Shown in pieces: positions 6,963 to 9,551 of a DNA stretch of 9,551 nucleotides (position 1 is the stretch's first letter; each line of letters starts with the position of its first letter). The stretch comes from Chloroflexota bacterium (lineage in GTDB: Bacteria > Chloroflexota > UBA5177 > JANWHV01). The notes under the pieces were generated by a model. It did no database searches. It had not been told where the DNA came from and saw only the letters and a program-made list of their open reading frames with translations. The translations under genes and the position numbers were made by a program. The stretch is taken from positions 1 to 9,551 of the forward strand of contig JANWHV010000150.1 in assembly GCA_025450255.1 (NCBI GenBank), read 5' to 3'.

Positions 6963-7292
6963 ATGAAACTACTCTTCTGCATCGTTCAGAATGAGGATGC
7001 GGGCGGCCTCGTAAACGCGCTGACAAAGGAAGGTTTCCGGAGCACGCGGTATCAGTCTCACGGTGGCTTCTTACGCCAGGGAAATGCCACGATACTGGTC
7101 GGCGTGCCGGACGAAAAGGTGAATGACGTTATATCCGTAGTGCGAAAGAATTGCAGAACGCGGACGCAGTACATCAATCCGCTACCGCCGATGATGGAGC
7201 CTGGCGAGTTCTACATGCCGAATCCCGTAGACGTGCAGCTTGGCGGGGCCACGATTTTCGTGATCGAGGTGGCGCACTTCGAGCAAGTGTAG
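6963..7292 (+). CDS. darA: Cyclic-di-AMP receptor, DarA/PstA (PII-like, DUF970) family
   Basis: A small cytoplasmic PII-like trimeric protein; family members in Bacillus, Staphylococcus and Listeria bind the second messenger cyclic di-AMP at the subunit interfaces, with downstream partners still largely unknown. Evidence: MKLLFCIVQNEDAGGLVNAL (1-20) is the conserved first strand and helix, GGFLRQGN (34-41) is the family's signature loop, ILVGVPDEKVNDVISVVRKN (44-63) is the second strand-helix unit, and LGGATIFVIEV (93-103) is the last strand. The 109-residue length is typical. GAGAGG at 6951-6956 with six bases to the ATG is a good ribosome binding site. Position directly after tmk is the same as in Bacillus subtilis (tmk followed by yaaQ/darA), a strong context match. 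The loop between strands (67-89, with NPLPPMMEPGEFYMPNP) is the variable part. Its presence implies a cyclic-di-AMP synthase elsewhere in the genome. Confidence 0.93.
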   Translation: MKLLFCIVQNEDAGGLVNALTKEGFRSTRYQSHGGFLRQGNATILVGVPDEKVNDVISVVRKNCRTRTQYINPLPPMMEPGEFYMPNPVDVQLGGATIFVIEVAHFEQV

Positions 7293-7321
7293 GCGACGTA
7301 ACGGACGCTTCCGTCAGCCCG

Positions 7322-7786
7322 TCAGCTCTTGGCGTCCGGATTCTGTACCGCGAACCGCGTGGTGATCTGCACTTTGTTCTGATATGAAACGCCGATGCCA
7401 ACCGAATCGCGATGACCCTGCGGCTTATACTTGATCAGAAAGCGTTCCTTTGAGTAACCGGTCTTATCCGACAACACCTTGGTTTCTTGGGTCGTACCGT
7501 CTGGGTACGACAGCGTATAGGTGAGAATCTGGTTCTTCAGTCCCTTCAGGCAGACCGAAAAGGTTTCATATTGACCAATCAGCACCGTGCGCGGGTAATT
7601 CTCGACCTTCCCCGTAGAGTTGCAGGCGCGAAATGGCGGGGGTGTGGGCGAAACAGGCGCCGCGGTCGAGTTACCCTTGCCGCTAACGTACAGCCCAGTC
7701 CCCAAAACAAGCTCCAGGACGACGAGCACGAGCAGCAACAAAAGAAGGGACGATTTTGTCATTGACCGGAACGGTCGAGCGAGCAT
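7322..7786 (-). CDS. Small secreted or membrane-anchored protein, unknown function
   Basis: I do not recognise this 154-residue protein. A basic N-terminus (MLARPFRSMTK) is followed by a strongly hydrophobic stretch (residues 13-34, LLLLLLVLVVLELVLG core), then a Pro/Ser/Thr linker (40-52) and an exported domain of about 100 residues. There is no lipobox Cys and no clear signal-peptidase site, so an N-terminal membrane anchor is at least as likely as release. Cys55 and Cys79 are the only cysteines and might form a disulfide; the domain's alternating polar/hydrophobic strands (for example ILTYTLSYPDGTTQETKVL, 87-105) suggest a beta-sandwich. The ATG at 7786 is well supported by GAGGAG six bases upstream. 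It converges with darA (29 bases between stops) and diverges from guaB. Confidence 0.75.
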   Translation of the reverse strand: MLARPFRSMTKSSLLLLLLVLVVLELVLGTGLYVSGKGNSTAAPVSPTPPPFRACNSTGKVENYPRTVLIGQYETFSVCLKGLKNQILTYTLSYPDGTTQETKVLSDKTGYSKERFLIKYKPQGHRDSVGIGVSYQNKVQITTRFAVQNPDAKS

Positions 7787-7823
7787 CCGGAACTCCTCGG
7801 GGAACTCACGTCATCTAGCGCGG

Positions 7824-7838
7824 GGTATACCATATACC
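7824..7838. promoter_or_regulatory. 15-base dyad GGTATA-CCA-TATACC between divergent genes
   Basis: GGTATA (7824-7829) and TATACC (7833-7838) are exact reverse complements around CCA. The minus-strand reading includes TGGTATACC, an extended -10-like element about 40 bases before the start of the secreted-protein gene; a weak -35-like CCTACA lies 17 bases further up. The dyad may be a -10 element with built-in symmetry, an operator, or both. Confidence 0.35.
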
Positions 7839-7851
7839 GACCTCACTGTAG

Positions 7852-9450
<1,599 letters not shown>

Positions 9451-9455
9451 TTATC

Positions 9456-9551
9456 ATGAACATCTCGGCAAATACAGCGACATGGCTCGGCCGTCGCCCG
9501 CGAGCGCGCCACGGCATCCGCTCATGCCTGGACGTGGTCGTGTACCCCGTG
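9456..9551 (+). CDS. Possible start of a further gene, cut by window edge
   Basis: An ATG five bases after the guaB stop opens a frame that stays open for 32 codons to the window edge. The encoded piece begins polar and basic (MNISANTATWLGRRPRARHG) and becomes hydrophobic at its visible end (LDVVVYPV), which could be the approach to a first membrane helix, but it is too short to assign a family. No ribosome binding site is seen; coupling to guaB would have to supply initiation. A second ATG in another frame (9481) is also open to the edge, so the reading frame is uncertain. Confidence 0.35.
   Translation, partial: MNISANTATWLGRRPRARHGIRSCLDVVVYPV

Noticed and set aside
7301..7314. Hairpin ACGGA-CGCT-TCCGT between the convergent darA and secreted-protein genes
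   Set aside because: The position suits a terminator, but the stem has only five pairs and no T-tract follows on either strand, so I do not call it.

Overview
The window is a gene-dense stretch of bacterial chromosome, GC-rich by eye. I see no plasmid, phage, insertion sequence or CRISPR signature. The content points to a Gram-positive-type (Terrabacteria) lineage, possibly Chloroflexota or a related uncultivated phylum: a DarA/PstA-type cyclic-di-AMP receptor next to tmk, a SpoIIIAA/Ycf45-like ATPase with a C-terminal R3H domain, a PPi-type phosphofructokinase, and an M50 protease directly upstream of scpA. This placement is an inference from gene families and order, not from any database comparison.

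Layout from left to right. (1) Minus strand, 1-1063: a site-2-type M50 metalloprotease runs into the 5' part of scpA, with stop and start sharing one base; scpA leaves the window at its left edge. (2) Plus strand, 1267-1635: a small FmdB-type zinc-ribbon protein with a low-complexity tail, divergent from the protease. (3) Minus strand, 1670-3340: a PPi-type 6-phosphofructokinase followed downstream by a 118-residue protein of unknown function. (4) Position 3341-3622: a 282-base divergent intergenic region holding the clearest regulatory architecture here, an extended -10 promoter inside a perfect 9-bp inverted repeat, plus a second 7-bp inverted repeat next to the ribosome binding site of the following gene. 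(5) Plus strand, 3623-7292: a probable operon of a tandem GNAT-like protein, the R3H ATPase (overlapping by up to 44 bases), tmk (2-base gap) and darA. (6) Minus strand, 7322-7786: a small secreted or membrane-anchored protein of unknown function, convergent with darA. (7) Plus strand, 7981-9450: guaB (IMP dehydrogenase), followed by a probable partial gene running off the right edge.

Most of the genes are housekeeping: dTTP supply (tmk), GTP supply (guaB), glycolysis (pfp), chromosome segregation (scpA), and a second-messenger receptor (darA). The less-charted parts are the GNAT-like protein coupled to the R3H ATPase, the promoter/operator and leader in front of that operon, and two small proteins without recognisable family. 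I do not see a clear new defence or mobile system.
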